DNA from: Chitinophagaceae bacterium
Lineage (GTDB): Bacteria; Bacteroidota; Bacteroidia; Chitinophagales; Chitinophagaceae
Assembly (NCBI GenBank): GCA_016719165.1
Contig: JADKAJ010000005.1
Span: 62,001 to 126,000 of the forward strand
Length of the DNA stretch: 64,000 nt
Direction of reading: 5' to 3'
Below the pieces are notes generated by a model, which saw nothing but the letters and a program-made list of their open reading frames with translations, did not search any database and had not been told where the DNA came from. Positions within the stretch are counted from its first letter, which is position 1. Each line of letters starts with the position of its first letter. Below are positions 8,848-17,546 of the stretch, one piece after another. Both the position numbers and the translations under genes were made by a program.

Positions 8848-10545
8848 TCAGTTTACCTTTTTAGTAGTGATGTAGAAATTGGCATTTGCATTTAATTGCT
8901 CAATCAGGCCAGCCGGGATCATTTTGTCTTTCCATTCAGTTGTAGGGGAAAGCCAGCCGATCTTTTCTGTGTAAACCGGCATATTAAAACCGCTGATGCA
9001 ATTTGCCCAACGGTAGGAAAAATTACCGGCATTAATTTTATATTCCAGAACCGGAATTTCAGTTGTTCGCAGGAACTGGTCAAAGATTTTCGACAAATCT
9101 TTACCCGAATGCCTGGAAAAATAGTCTTCCACATCTTTTGTATCTACCATCTTGTGATAGAAATCTTTATTCAGTCCCCTTAGTATTTTTCTGAAAACAG
9201 TATCATCATTGATAACCTGCCGGATTGTATGCAGCAGGCTGGCTCCTTTATTATACATGTCACCGCTTCCTTCTTTATTCACCCCATAAGGGCCGATCAG
9301 TGGCCTGTCATTGCTGATTTTTTGACGGATGCCCTGCAGGTATTCATCCCCGGCCTGTTTACCATAGTGGTATTCTGTAAACAATACTTCCGAGTACATA
9401 GTAAATCCTTCATGTACCCACATATCTGCAATATCATTTGTAGTGATATTATTGGCAAACCATTCATGACCACTTTCATGAACAATAATATAATCCCATT
9501 TTTTGCCCCATCCGCTTCCGGACAGATCCATACCGAGATAACCATCCAGGTAATAATTTCCATAGGCGATAGCACTCTGGTGTTCCATTCCCAAATGGGA
9601 AGACTCTACAATTTTAAATCCATCTTCAAAAAAAGGATAGGGACCAAACCAATATTCAAATGCTTCCAGCATTCTTTTTACATCCCGGCCAAACTGTTTT
9701 TTTGACTTTTCTAAATTATAATCTAAAACCCAGTAGTCTAGTGACAGATTTTTTTCAGTCTCGCCAATATAATTATCCGACCAGTGAACATATTTACCGA
9801 TATAAGGAACGATATTATAGTTGTTGATTGGATTTTTTACCTGCCAGGTGTATAAAACCGTACCATCTTTCTGATCATCAGCAGCATGTAATTTTCCATT
9901 GGCAACTGCAACCAGTGTATCCGGAACTCGTACCTGTAAAAGCGCACCGAGATCTGGTTCATCACCCTGGTAATCCTTACAGGGATACCAAACGCTGGCA
10001 CCTAATCCCTGGCAGGCGACGGTCATCCAGGGACGTCCTTTGGCATCTTTACTCCATATCCAGCCTCCATTCCAGGGCGGATTGATGGCTTCCCGGGGTT
10101 TACCATGAAAATAAATTTTGATACTGTGCAGGGGTATTGCTTTATCTTTTTTTACCAATGTCCTTGCTGCCGTGAATTCATAATTGCCAAAATCAATGAT
10201 ATAAACATTACCCAACCGTTTAAATGTGCTGATCTTTTTTTTCTCAAATAGGATACTGTCAATCTCCATCGGTTGTTGCAGGTCAATTTGCATCTTTTTG
10301 TTTTTGCCATCTGTGTTGATGTCAAAACTGATCTGGTTCCAGCCGCTTATTGTCCTGGTTTTATAGTCAGGAGTTACCTGTATATTATAGGAAGCAACAT
10401 CCCACCAGGCCCGTTCTGGCGTTATACTGCCTCTTAGCGTATCCTGACGTGTAAATTGATTTTGCCGGTTTAATGGCTGTGCACAACTATACATTACAAA
10501 AAAGAGAGGTACAATGAAACTAAAACGAAAAAATAGCGTAGCCAT
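8848..10545 (-). CDS. M1-family zinc metallopeptidase lipoprotein
   Basis: 565 residues. The N-terminal signal ends in VMYSC, so a lipoprotein is likely. The zinc site is complete: HESGH at residues 356-360 and the third ligand Glu379 in WVHEGFTMYSE, exactly 18 residues after the second His. The exopeptidase loop reads GMEHQ where many M1 enzymes have GAMEN. N-terminal beta-sandwich with the substrate loop is followed by the catalytic domain; the C-terminal helical domain of long aminopeptidases is short here. Probably releases N-terminal amino acids from peptides in the periplasm or at the outer membrane. It is divergent from a peptide-binding lipoprotein gene with 62 bases between the starts, which suggests a shared role in peptide use (inference). 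Confidence 0.9.
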   Translation of the reverse strand: MATLFFRFSFIVPLFFVMYSCAQPLNRQNQFTRQDTLRGSITPERAWWDVASYNIQVTPDYKTRTISGWNQISFDINTDGKNKKMQIDLQQPMEIDSILFEKKKISTFKRLGNVYIIDFGNYEFTAARTLVKKDKAIPLHSIKIYFHGKPREAINPPWNGGWIWSKDAKGRPWMTVACQGLGASVWYPCKDYQGDEPDLGALLQVRVPDTLVAVANGKLHAADDQKDGTVLYTWQVKNPINNYNIVPYIGKYVHWSDNYIGETEKNLSLDYWVLDYNLEKSKKQFGRDVKRMLEAFEYWFGPYPFFEDGFKIVESSHLGMEHQSAIAYGNYYLDGYLGMDLSGSGWGKKWDYIIVHESGHEWFANNITTNDIADMWVHEGFTMYSEVLFTEYHYGKQAGDEYLQGIRQKISNDRPLIGPYGVNKEGSGDMYNKGASLLHTIRQVINDDTVFRKILRGLNKDFYHKMVDTKDVEDYFSRHSGKDLSKIFDQFLRTTEIPVLEYKINAGNFSYRWANCISGFNMPVYTEKIGWLSPTTEWKDKMIPAGLIEQLNANANFYITTKKVN

Positions 10546-10607
10546 CTTAATTTGATTGAATGAATGTTTCCGATACTTTGCTAATTTAGACCGGTTGTAA
10601 TTAATTC

Positions 10608-12236
10608 ATGAACCGTTTAACAAAATATTCTCTGCTTTTTTGGATAATGTTGCTGTTGTTGACCTCTTGTTATAATAAAAAGAGTCATGAAGGCAAGATC
10701 TTCCATTATAATGAATTTTCGGGTATCCCCACATTGGATCCAGCTTTTGCCAAAAGCCAGGCTACCATGTGGCCTGCTCACCAGTTGTTCAATACACTGG
10801 TTGAAATAGATGACAGTCTCCATATTGTTCCTTCCCTGGCCAAAAGTTGGGATATTTCACCTGATCGTACTATCTATACTTTTCATCTCAGAACTGACGT
10901 CTTTTTTCATGATGACGCTGCATTTGAAAAGGGAAAGGGCAGAAAGATGACAGCCGCTGATATTGAGTATAGTCTCGAAAGGATCATTGATAAGCAGGTG
11001 GCCAGTCCCGGTTCCTGGATATTTAACAGGAAAGCAGATACAATCCAGCCATTTAAAGCCATTGATGATTCTACTTTTCAATTAAAACTTCTGCGTCCGT
11101 ATAATCCGATACTGGGTATTCTTTCCATGCAATATTGTTCTGTTGTACCAAAGGAAGTAGTGGAAATGTATGGCACAGATTTTCGTCGTCACCCGGTTGG
11201 CACCGGGCCATTCCGTTTTGTACACTGGGAAGAAGGCCAGGCTTTGGTGCTAAAGAAAAACGAAAATTATTTTGAAAGAGACAGTGCCGGTAACCAGTTG
11301 CCTTATCTTGACGGGATTAAAGTTAGTTTTTATGATAGTAAGGCAACTGAATTCTTATTGTTCCGTCAGAAAGAGCTTGAGTTCATCAATGATATCGAAG
11401 CTTCCTTTAAAGATGAAGTACTTACAAAGAATGGTACACTGCGTAAAAATTGGGAAGGAAAGATCGCATTGCATACCAGCCCATATCTCAATATAGAATA
11501 CCTGGGAATTTTGGTTGATTCAAGTAATGAACTGTTGAAGGACTCACCAATGAAGTCAAGAAAAATCCGGCAGGCTATTAACTTTGGATTCGACAGGCGT
11601 AAAATGATCCTGTATCTACGCAATTCATTGGGTACGCCTGCGGAATCTGGTTTTGTACCTATGGGTTTGCCATCTTTTGATTCATCTGTAGTAAAAGGAT
11701 ACAATTATAACCCGGCGAAAACAAAACAGTTATTAGCCGAAGCAGGATACCCGGATGGAAAGGGGATGAATGCCATAAAACTGCTGACCATTGCTATTTA
11801 TGCTGACATGGCGAATTTTATTGCCAAACAACTGGAGGAATCTGGTATACCGGTACAGGTAGAAGTTGTACAGAAATCTTTGCTGCTGGATATGACATCT
11901 AATTCAAGAGCTGCATTTTTCCGGGGAAGCTGGATAGCGGATTATCCTGATGCTGAAAATTACCTCTCTGTTTTCTATTCCAAAAACCCCGCACCGCCTA
12001 ATTATACCCGGTATAAAAACCCGGTTTTTGATGTTCTTTTCGAAAAGGCCATCGCAGAAACAAATGATTCGTTGCGCTATAAGCTTTACCAGCAGGCGGA
12101 CCAGGTGATGATACAGGACGCACCGGTGGTACCTTTATGGTATGACAAAGCCGTTCATTTGGTTCAGCCCAATGTAACAGGATTTAATCCCAACGCACTT
12201 AACCTGCTTGAGTTAAGGCGCACAGAAATAAAATAA
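10608..12236 (+). CDS. Peptide ABC transporter substrate-binding lipoprotein (SBP family 5)
   Basis: 542 residues, lipoprotein signal with lipobox LLTSC (Cys21). The sequence follows the OppA/DppA family: IPTLDPAFAKS near the N-terminus, KSWDISPDRTIYTFHLR, DIEYSLERIID, HPVGTGPFRF and VPLWYDKAVHL near the C-terminus. Such proteins bind oligopeptides or other solutes in the periplasm and deliver them to an ABC permease. No permease or ATPase gene lies next to it, so partners must be elsewhere. The start is 62 bases from the divergent M1 peptidase start, compatible with a shared control region. Confidence 0.9.
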   Translation: MNRLTKYSLLFWIMLLLLTSCYNKKSHEGKIFHYNEFSGIPTLDPAFAKSQATMWPAHQLFNTLVEIDDSLHIVPSLAKSWDISPDRTIYTFHLRTDVFFHDDAAFEKGKGRKMTAADIEYSLERIIDKQVASPGSWIFNRKADTIQPFKAIDDSTFQLKLLRPYNPILGILSMQYCSVVPKEVVEMYGTDFRRHPVGTGPFRFVHWEEGQALVLKKNENYFERDSAGNQLPYLDGIKVSFYDSKATEFLLFRQKELEFINDIEASFKDEVLTKNGTLRKNWEGKIALHTSPYLNIEYLGILVDSSNELLKDSPMKSRKIRQAINFGFDRRKMILYLRNSLGTPAESGFVPMGLPSFDSSVVKGYNYNPAKTKQLLAEAGYPDGKGMNAIKLLTIAIYADMANFIAKQLEESGIPVQVEVVQKSLLLDMTSNSRAAFFRGSWIADYPDAENYLSVFYSKNPAPPNYTRYKNPVFDVLFEKAIAETNDSLRYKLYQQADQVMIQDAPVVPLWYDKAVHLVQPNVTGFNPNALNLLELRRTEIK

Positions 12237-12335
12237 TATTTTTTTTCAACTCTTTTTAGCTTTAAATCGTAATTATACGAGCTATTTTGGTCTAGGATTT
12301 ATACGTGGACTATTGCATAATTCCACATCGTATAT

Positions 12336-12343
12336 TACTTTTG
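12336..12343 (+). promoter_or_regulatory. Bacteroidetes promoter for T9SS cargo gene
   Basis: TACTTTTG is an exact -7 box and an ATTG -33-like element sits at 12312-12315 with a 20-base spacer. The 5' leader to the ATG at 12463 is about 113 bases. Apart from this promoter I see nothing else in 12237-12462. Confidence 0.6.
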
Positions 12344-12462
12344 AACCGTAAGTAAAAAGCCGGGTACATTTTCATATAGTGTATCGTAGTTTTTGAAAGC
12401 AATTCCAAGTTCCTCTGTTGAGCCGATAATCACAACCCTGGTAAAAACTAAAAAACCGTACT

Positions 12463-13713
12463 ATGAAACTATTTTCTATTCGCATTTTAATGCTATTTAG
12501 CATTTCTATTTTTTTGCTTCCATCTTTCGCAATTGCCCAATCAAAATATGAATTTAAAGGGGCTACATTAATTTCTGGTACTGCATTAAGTATTGGTGCA
12601 GTGTATAAATTTTCTTCAGTAAAAGCAGGAGTTGATGCAACTGTTACTATAGCAGATATTACAGGAGGAATTTCAATAACAAATATTGATGGAGGGGGAG
12701 GTTTTGACAAGGCATTACAGCCTGTAATATCTGTTCCGGCAAATCGAAATGGTTATATTGAATTTAAAATTGATTTTTTTGAGGCTGGCACAAATAATTC
12801 TCTTATACAAACAGAGGTTCCGGTTACCCCGATTGACGTAGATGGTCAAATGTACTCTGGTCTTCCTCTTTACGAATTTGATGAAGTAGATATGCCAAAC
12901 GGGTATACTTATTTTCAGTGGGCCGGAAGTGAATTAAACATGTCCCGCAACGGAACCTGGGCTAGGGGTAAAAATAAAGCAGCAGTGGATTATCCCGGAA
13001 TTGATACGGCACAAAAAACAGTAATGTTTACAACTATTAATGCAAACATCAGCTCAATCAGTATACGGGTAGGGGCAGATAATCAATCAAATACTGGCGC
13101 ATCAAGATTACGAAGTTTGTATTTTCAAAGATTTTCCTATCCTTTTGAAATAGTATTGCCCAACAGGACATTAATAAGTTTTAATGGAGTATTCAAATCA
13201 AACCAGGTTGAGTTAAAAGGTGTTTTATCTGCCAGTCATACATATGATAAAATTATTATTGAGAAAAGTAGTAACGGATCTTTTTTTGAAGAGGCTGGAA
13301 ATTTGGCAATAACCAATAGTGGATCCGGCGAATTTCCATTTACTTTTTTGGATAGTCATCCTTATGAAGGAGTTAACTATTACAGGATCAAACTTGTAAA
13401 TACTATTCAAAAAATCTATGAAATAAGTAATACAATTATGATAAAAGTGGGTAATGAGAAAAAAATGTTTACGTTTTATAATACTATTTTGCGTCAGGCT
13501 GATCCTGCAGTTACAATACAATGTAATGACCAGAAAGAAGTACAGTTGGAAGTGGCAGATATGGCCGGGAGGATGGTATATAGTAAAAAAACTAAACTCA
13601 TGAAGGGAGTTAATGTTGTTGATTTGCCCTATTTCAAAGCAGGGAAGGGTTATTTTGTAATTGTAGTTCGAACAGCGCAGGAGTTTAATAGTCAGAAAAT
13701 AATAGTTCAATAA
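12463..13713 (+). CDS. Secreted protein with T9SS C-terminal sorting domain
   Basis: 416 residues. A clear signal peptide (hydrophobic run ending FAIAQS) is followed by a beta-rich region with a conserved-looking WAGSELNMSRNGTW segment and then, at about residues 235-320, a fibronectin-like module (YDKIIIEKSSNGSFFEEAG ... PYEGVNYYRIKLV) often found just before sorting domains in this phylum. The last 75 residues (VQLEVADMAGRMVYS ... GKGYFVIVVR ... KIIVQ) match a type A T9SS sorting domain. The protein is therefore probably exported to the surface or medium. The N-terminal domain is not recognised. A bidirectional terminator follows. Confidence 0.75.
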   Translation: MKLFSIRILMLFSISIFLLPSFAIAQSKYEFKGATLISGTALSIGAVYKFSSVKAGVDATVTIADITGGISITNIDGGGGFDKALQPVISVPANRNGYIEFKIDFFEAGTNNSLIQTEVPVTPIDVDGQMYSGLPLYEFDEVDMPNGYTYFQWAGSELNMSRNGTWARGKNKAAVDYPGIDTAQKTVMFTTINANISSISIRVGADNQSNTGASRLRSLYFQRFSYPFEIVLPNRTLISFNGVFKSNQVELKGVLSASHTYDKIIIEKSSNGSFFEEAGNLAITNSGSGEFPFTFLDSHPYEGVNYYRIKLVNTIQKIYEISNTIMIKVGNEKKMFTFYNTILRQADPAVTIQCNDQKEVQLEVADMAGRMVYSKKTKLMKGVNVVDLPYFKAGKGYFVIVVRTAQEFNSQKIIVQ

Positions 13714-13742
13714 AATAAAGCGGGTTATCCCCGCTTTATTTA
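13713..13742. terminator. Bidirectional terminator
   Basis: AAATAAAGCGGG and CCCGCTTTATTT arms around a TTATC loop, between the convergent T9SS cargo gene and msrA. T-rich on both exits. Confidence 0.85.
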
Positions 13743-13746
13743 TCTA

Positions 13747-14406
13747 TCAATTATCGACTTTCAATTTGTTCTTAAAAACTTTTCTGAATTTTTCCAGCTT
13801 AGGCTGTATCACTATCTTACAATAAGGATTGCTGTTGCCATTTAATTCATAATACTGCTGGTGATAGTCCTCTGCAGGATAAAATTTGCTGAAAGCTGTT
13901 ATCTCTGTTACAATAGGGTTGTTAAAAGCCCCACTTTTATCCAGTTCCGTTTTATATTTTTCCGCTTTTTCTTTTTGTTCTGAATTGTGATAAAAAATGC
14001 CGCTTCGGTATTGCGTGCCAACATCTGCTCCCTGCCGGTTGAGTGTAGTGGGATCATGTGTTTGCCAGAAAACTTCCAGCAGTTCATCAAATGTTATTTT
14101 TGTGGTATCATATGTTATTTGAAGGCATTCTGCATGCCCGGTCTCCCCATTGCTGACTTCTTTATAAGTGGGATTGGGTGTTTGTCCACCTGTGTATCCG
14201 GACACTGCACTAATCACTCCGTCCAGTTCTTCAAAAATGGCTTCAGTACACCAGAAACATCCGTTGGCAAAAGTAGCTATGGCTGTATTGGGTTGGGTTG
14301 TCATATAATTATTATCTTTTTTTATTTTATCTGTTGCTGTAGATTGCTGGGCACAGGAAGACAAGGTTGCGAGTCCTGCTATAGCCACCGTTAAAAATGG
14401 TTTCAT
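13747..14406 (-). CDS. msrA: Peptide-methionine (S)-S-oxide reductase, lipoprotein form
   Basis: 219 residues from the ATG at 14406, chosen because it starts a good lipoprotein signal (MKPFLTV ... TLSSC, Cys18); an in-frame start 13 codons earlier would spoil it. Catalytic GCFWC at residues 49-53 with nucleophile Cys50, followed by VSGYTGG, GHAECLQITYD and YHQQYYE, all MsrA signatures. It reduces methionine-S-sulfoxide in proteins, here likely in the periplasm because of the lipid anchor, so a membrane electron donor would be needed rather than cytosolic thioredoxin (inference). No MsrB domain is fused. Confidence 0.95.
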   Translation of the reverse strand: MKPFLTVAIAGLATLSSCAQQSTATDKIKKDNNYMTTQPNTAIATFANGCFWCTEAIFEELDGVISAVSGYTGGQTPNPTYKEVSNGETGHAECLQITYDTTKITFDELLEVFWQTHDPTTLNRQGADVGTQYRSGIFYHNSEQKEKAEKYKTELDKSGAFNNPIVTEITAFSKFYPAEDYHQQYYELNGNSNPYCKIVIQPKLEKFRKVFKNKLKVDN

Positions 14407-14718
14407 TATATCAGTTTTAGGAATCATTATATGAATTTCGGACAATTATTCTTTTGGCAACTGCTTAAATTGCAGGTTCTACGTTTCTATATAACAAATT
14501 AACTTACGAAGAGTTGAATAAAGAGGATTTATTATGAAGAGTCTTGTAATTATTTTAACATCTTTGTTTTACGCTAATATTAATAAGTTTATAATAGAAG
14601 AATGATAATTCTACTAATGAATTATAACCCAGGCTCCTTGATGATATCAGCGATGTGGTATTATTAAATAAAAAACCCATCGTCCGAACGATGGGTTTTT
14701 TATTTATTCTTAACCTGG
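14407..14718. other. Intergenic region, no gene seen
   Basis: About 310 AT-rich bases between msrA (reading away to the left) and the metalloprotease stop at 14719. The only supported element is the terminator at 14670-14702. No good TAnnTTTG box for msrA was found; short frames here are not convincing. Confidence 0.5.
14670..14702 (-). terminator. Rho-independent terminator of the metalloprotease gene
   Basis: Perfect 13-base arms AAAAACCCATCGT / ACGATGGGTTTTT with loop CCGA, T-tract on the minus strand, 17 bases after the metalloprotease stop. Confidence 0.9.
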
Positions 14719-17307
14719 TTATTTTCGCTCCAGTGCATTATTGATCAGAAATAACAGGCTTCCTCTGTGTGCTTTTGTTTCTTCATTCAGCGAAACGGCT
14801 GAGGCTAATTGTGTTTTTAATTTCTTAACGGTATTCAAGGCAGCAGCCCTTGCTACGTCATCATATCCGGGAGATTTGGGATCCAGTATTATGGCTGCTT
14901 GTTTTACAAATGCAGTCTGCAGGTATTGACGATAAACGTTTACATTACCCTTCATGTCTGCATCGAAACAGGCCTTTAACAGGTCATTCATAACATCAGC
15001 AACGCTGTATTGGTTGCCATAGAGACGGCTGTTGGTAATACGCTGTACCGTGGAAGGATGCAATATATGTGCAATCGCGGCTCCCTGGTTATTCAGTATT
15101 ACGCTGGTGATTCTATAATCATCACCATTTCCATTTTGATTAAAACCACGGCGTTGAGGTTGCAGGTAAGGGAATACCTGTGCATCACTCTCAAAAGCAT
15201 TAGGGGCCAATACATATTTACTCAATACTTCCATTGCCTTCTTTTGAGTAGCCAATGGTACCGGCGTAAATGGTTTGTTACCTGAATTTTGATCAGGGGT
15301 ACTGCGGTCAACATAAACACCACCAATGTAACGGCTAACAGCAGCAATCATACTATTTCTTTGTCCCTGCAACGCTCCATATCGTGAACGAAGTTCAGCA
15401 TAGCTTTGCCCGGGTTTGCTGTATTTCTGTACTAACCTGCCCATTACATTATTCACAAGTTTGAACCTCTCTTCAGCATATCCGATTGCATCACTGCTCA
15501 TATCATTCACATTCACTCTTGGATCCATGGCTTTACCCGGTGCCCGCATGTCGTCGCCATCATTACCAAACGTCAGTTTAGGGTCTGTGCTTTTGCTGAG
15601 GATTTTTTTGAGTTCAGCTTCTTCTGCTGATTCTGCAAAAGGAGTATATCCGTATTCAATAGCCCAGATATCATATGGTCCAACTACTGTAGTATAATAA
15701 TCACCTTGTTTACTTTTATCGGATGCAATATTGATGGCTGGGTAGTCCATAACAGAGCCTATAAGACCAATCTTTCTGGTGATCTCTTTATTGTGTGCTT
15801 CGGATGGAGAAAGCATCTGGCTGGCTTTCATATTATGGTTCAGGCCAAGAGTGTGTCCCATTTCATGCATAATGAGGTATAGTAAGAATTGCTTATGCAT
15901 TTCTTTGATCTCGGCCGGGTTGGCATCCATGGCATCTGCTACTGTCATACCGGTTGTCAGCTGTGCTTTCAGTTCTTGGGCCATAATACAAGTTGCATAA
16001 TGATTATGGTCCATTCCCGGAATAGTAAATTCCTGTTTAGTATTGTCAGCAGAAGGTCCGCTGAATAATTCGTCAATAATTGGAGTAGCACTTCCGCTGA
16101 ACCATTCCACTGTGATATCTGCACCTAATATCTGACCTGTCTTGGGGTTTACAAAGCTTGGTCCGATGGCACCATAACCCGGCTGAGCAGAAGATACCCA
16201 GCGTATAACATTATAGCGAATATCTGCCGGATCCCAATCAGCATCGTCCGGCATTATTTTCATTTGTACCGCATTTTTAAAACCAGCTTTTTCAAAAGCT
16301 GCATTCCATTTAAGACCGGCATCAACTATCGTTTGACGGTATTCAAGGGGAGTTGTATTCTCTACCCAATATACAATTGGTTCTATAGGCTCACTGATAG
16401 CTGCACCCGGATCTTTTTTCTGTAAGTTCCAACGATTGATCTTGTCTTTGTATGGAACAGGACTTATACTTGTCTGGTCAGTCACCTGTTGCATGAAATA
16501 GCCCACTCTTGGATCATCTCGACGGGGGCGAAAATCGTTGGAAGGCATTTCAATTAAACTATGTTGCATACGTACCCTGACATATCTCGGGTCTGTAATG
16601 TCCGGACCTCCTGATACAATCGCCCCGGGATTATCATAGGCCATGTCTACTACCACATCAGTGTTGTTCGGGAAAGAACGAATCGTATGATATTTTGATT
16701 TCTGGGGATTCAAACCGCCAAGACTAAAAGAAAGACCGGGAGGCATGCCTGGAAAACTGGCTGGCTTTACCGGGTCCATTTTTTCACTGATAAAAAATGC
16801 ATCAGCTGCAATAAGGTATCCTGCAGAATCTTCTGATACATATTTTTCTGATAAGAATACTGCTTCAGGTTTATCCACATTCTTTGTCTTACTTACCGGA
16901 TTGCTTTCGTCATAATAAAATGAAGTATTGACTCTCGAGAATTCAAGTTTGTCAAATGCCTTTTGCACTTTAAAAACAAACGTGGCCCTGTGCATGCTTT
17001 GATTCAGGAAGAACTGCGTAGGTCCGCTAATAGAAAAGCTTTGGTAAATAAACTCTTTACCCAGTTGATTTTTTTTGACATACAATTGCACACTTCCGGT
17101 GGCTGTATCCTGGTATAAAGTAAATAAGCCATCTATCTTTTTACTACTTTTTACTTTGTCAGTAATGCCGGCTGGCTTTTTTGTCTTGGAAGTATCCAGG
17201 TTAACCCCGGGAGCTCCGGTTTGTGTTTGCATCAGGGGTTTGTTCTGCGCCATGGCCGAAAAAATTAGTCCCGATGAGAGAACGGTAAGTAATGACTTTA
17301 GCTTCAT
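14719..17307 (-). CDS. Secreted zinc metalloprotease (DUF5117/DUF4953 type)
   Basis: 862 residues from the ATG at 17307, which starts a signal peptide (MKLKSLLTVLSSGLIFSAMAQ); an upstream in-frame ATG is less suitable. The order matches Bacteroidetes zinc-dependent metalloproteases with DUF5118, DUF5117 and DUF4953 regions (family recall). The metzincin-type zinc site HEMGHTLGLNH has ligands His481, His485 and His491 and base Glu482, and a Met-turn-like SVMDYP follows. Probably secreted to periplasm or surface. The last 200 residues form a helical domain (VLNNQGAAIAHILHPSTVQR...) typical of this group. Substrate unknown. Confidence 0.88.
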   Translation of the reverse strand: MKLKSLLTVLSSGLIFSAMAQNKPLMQTQTGAPGVNLDTSKTKKPAGITDKVKSSKKIDGLFTLYQDTATGSVQLYVKKNQLGKEFIYQSFSISGPTQFFLNQSMHRATFVFKVQKAFDKLEFSRVNTSFYYDESNPVSKTKNVDKPEAVFLSEKYVSEDSAGYLIAADAFFISEKMDPVKPASFPGMPPGLSFSLGGLNPQKSKYHTIRSFPNNTDVVVDMAYDNPGAIVSGGPDITDPRYVRVRMQHSLIEMPSNDFRPRRDDPRVGYFMQQVTDQTSISPVPYKDKINRWNLQKKDPGAAISEPIEPIVYWVENTTPLEYRQTIVDAGLKWNAAFEKAGFKNAVQMKIMPDDADWDPADIRYNVIRWVSSAQPGYGAIGPSFVNPKTGQILGADITVEWFSGSATPIIDELFSGPSADNTKQEFTIPGMDHNHYATCIMAQELKAQLTTGMTVADAMDANPAEIKEMHKQFLLYLIMHEMGHTLGLNHNMKASQMLSPSEAHNKEITRKIGLIGSVMDYPAINIASDKSKQGDYYTTVVGPYDIWAIEYGYTPFAESAEEAELKKILSKSTDPKLTFGNDGDDMRAPGKAMDPRVNVNDMSSDAIGYAEERFKLVNNVMGRLVQKYSKPGQSYAELRSRYGALQGQRNSMIAAVSRYIGGVYVDRSTPDQNSGNKPFTPVPLATQKKAMEVLSKYVLAPNAFESDAQVFPYLQPQRRGFNQNGNGDDYRITSVILNNQGAAIAHILHPSTVQRITNSRLYGNQYSVADVMNDLLKACFDADMKGNVNVYRQYLQTAFVKQAAIILDPKSPGYDDVARAAALNTVKKLKTQLASAVSLNEETKAHRGSLLFLINNALERK

Positions 17308-17546
17308 AAAATTGATTTGATTGTAGATAAAAGACACACAAGTATAATTCTATATTATAACCGGAAGATAAGGAATTGTATGAATGGGATAAAAGCAGGG
17401 ATAAGAGACCCTTTTCACGGATGAAATCCGTTAATAACAAGCCTTTATTTCTGTTGTATACACACATAAAATGCAGAGAGGATCAGAAGTATGATCGAAA
17501 GTCCGAAATTTGCAGCGCCCTGCAATACCCACTTAAACGGATTTTG

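Noticed and set aside
17376..17546. 57-residue N-terminal extension of MutS2
   Set aside because: Composition unlike MutS2; family similarity starts at the ATG at 17547.
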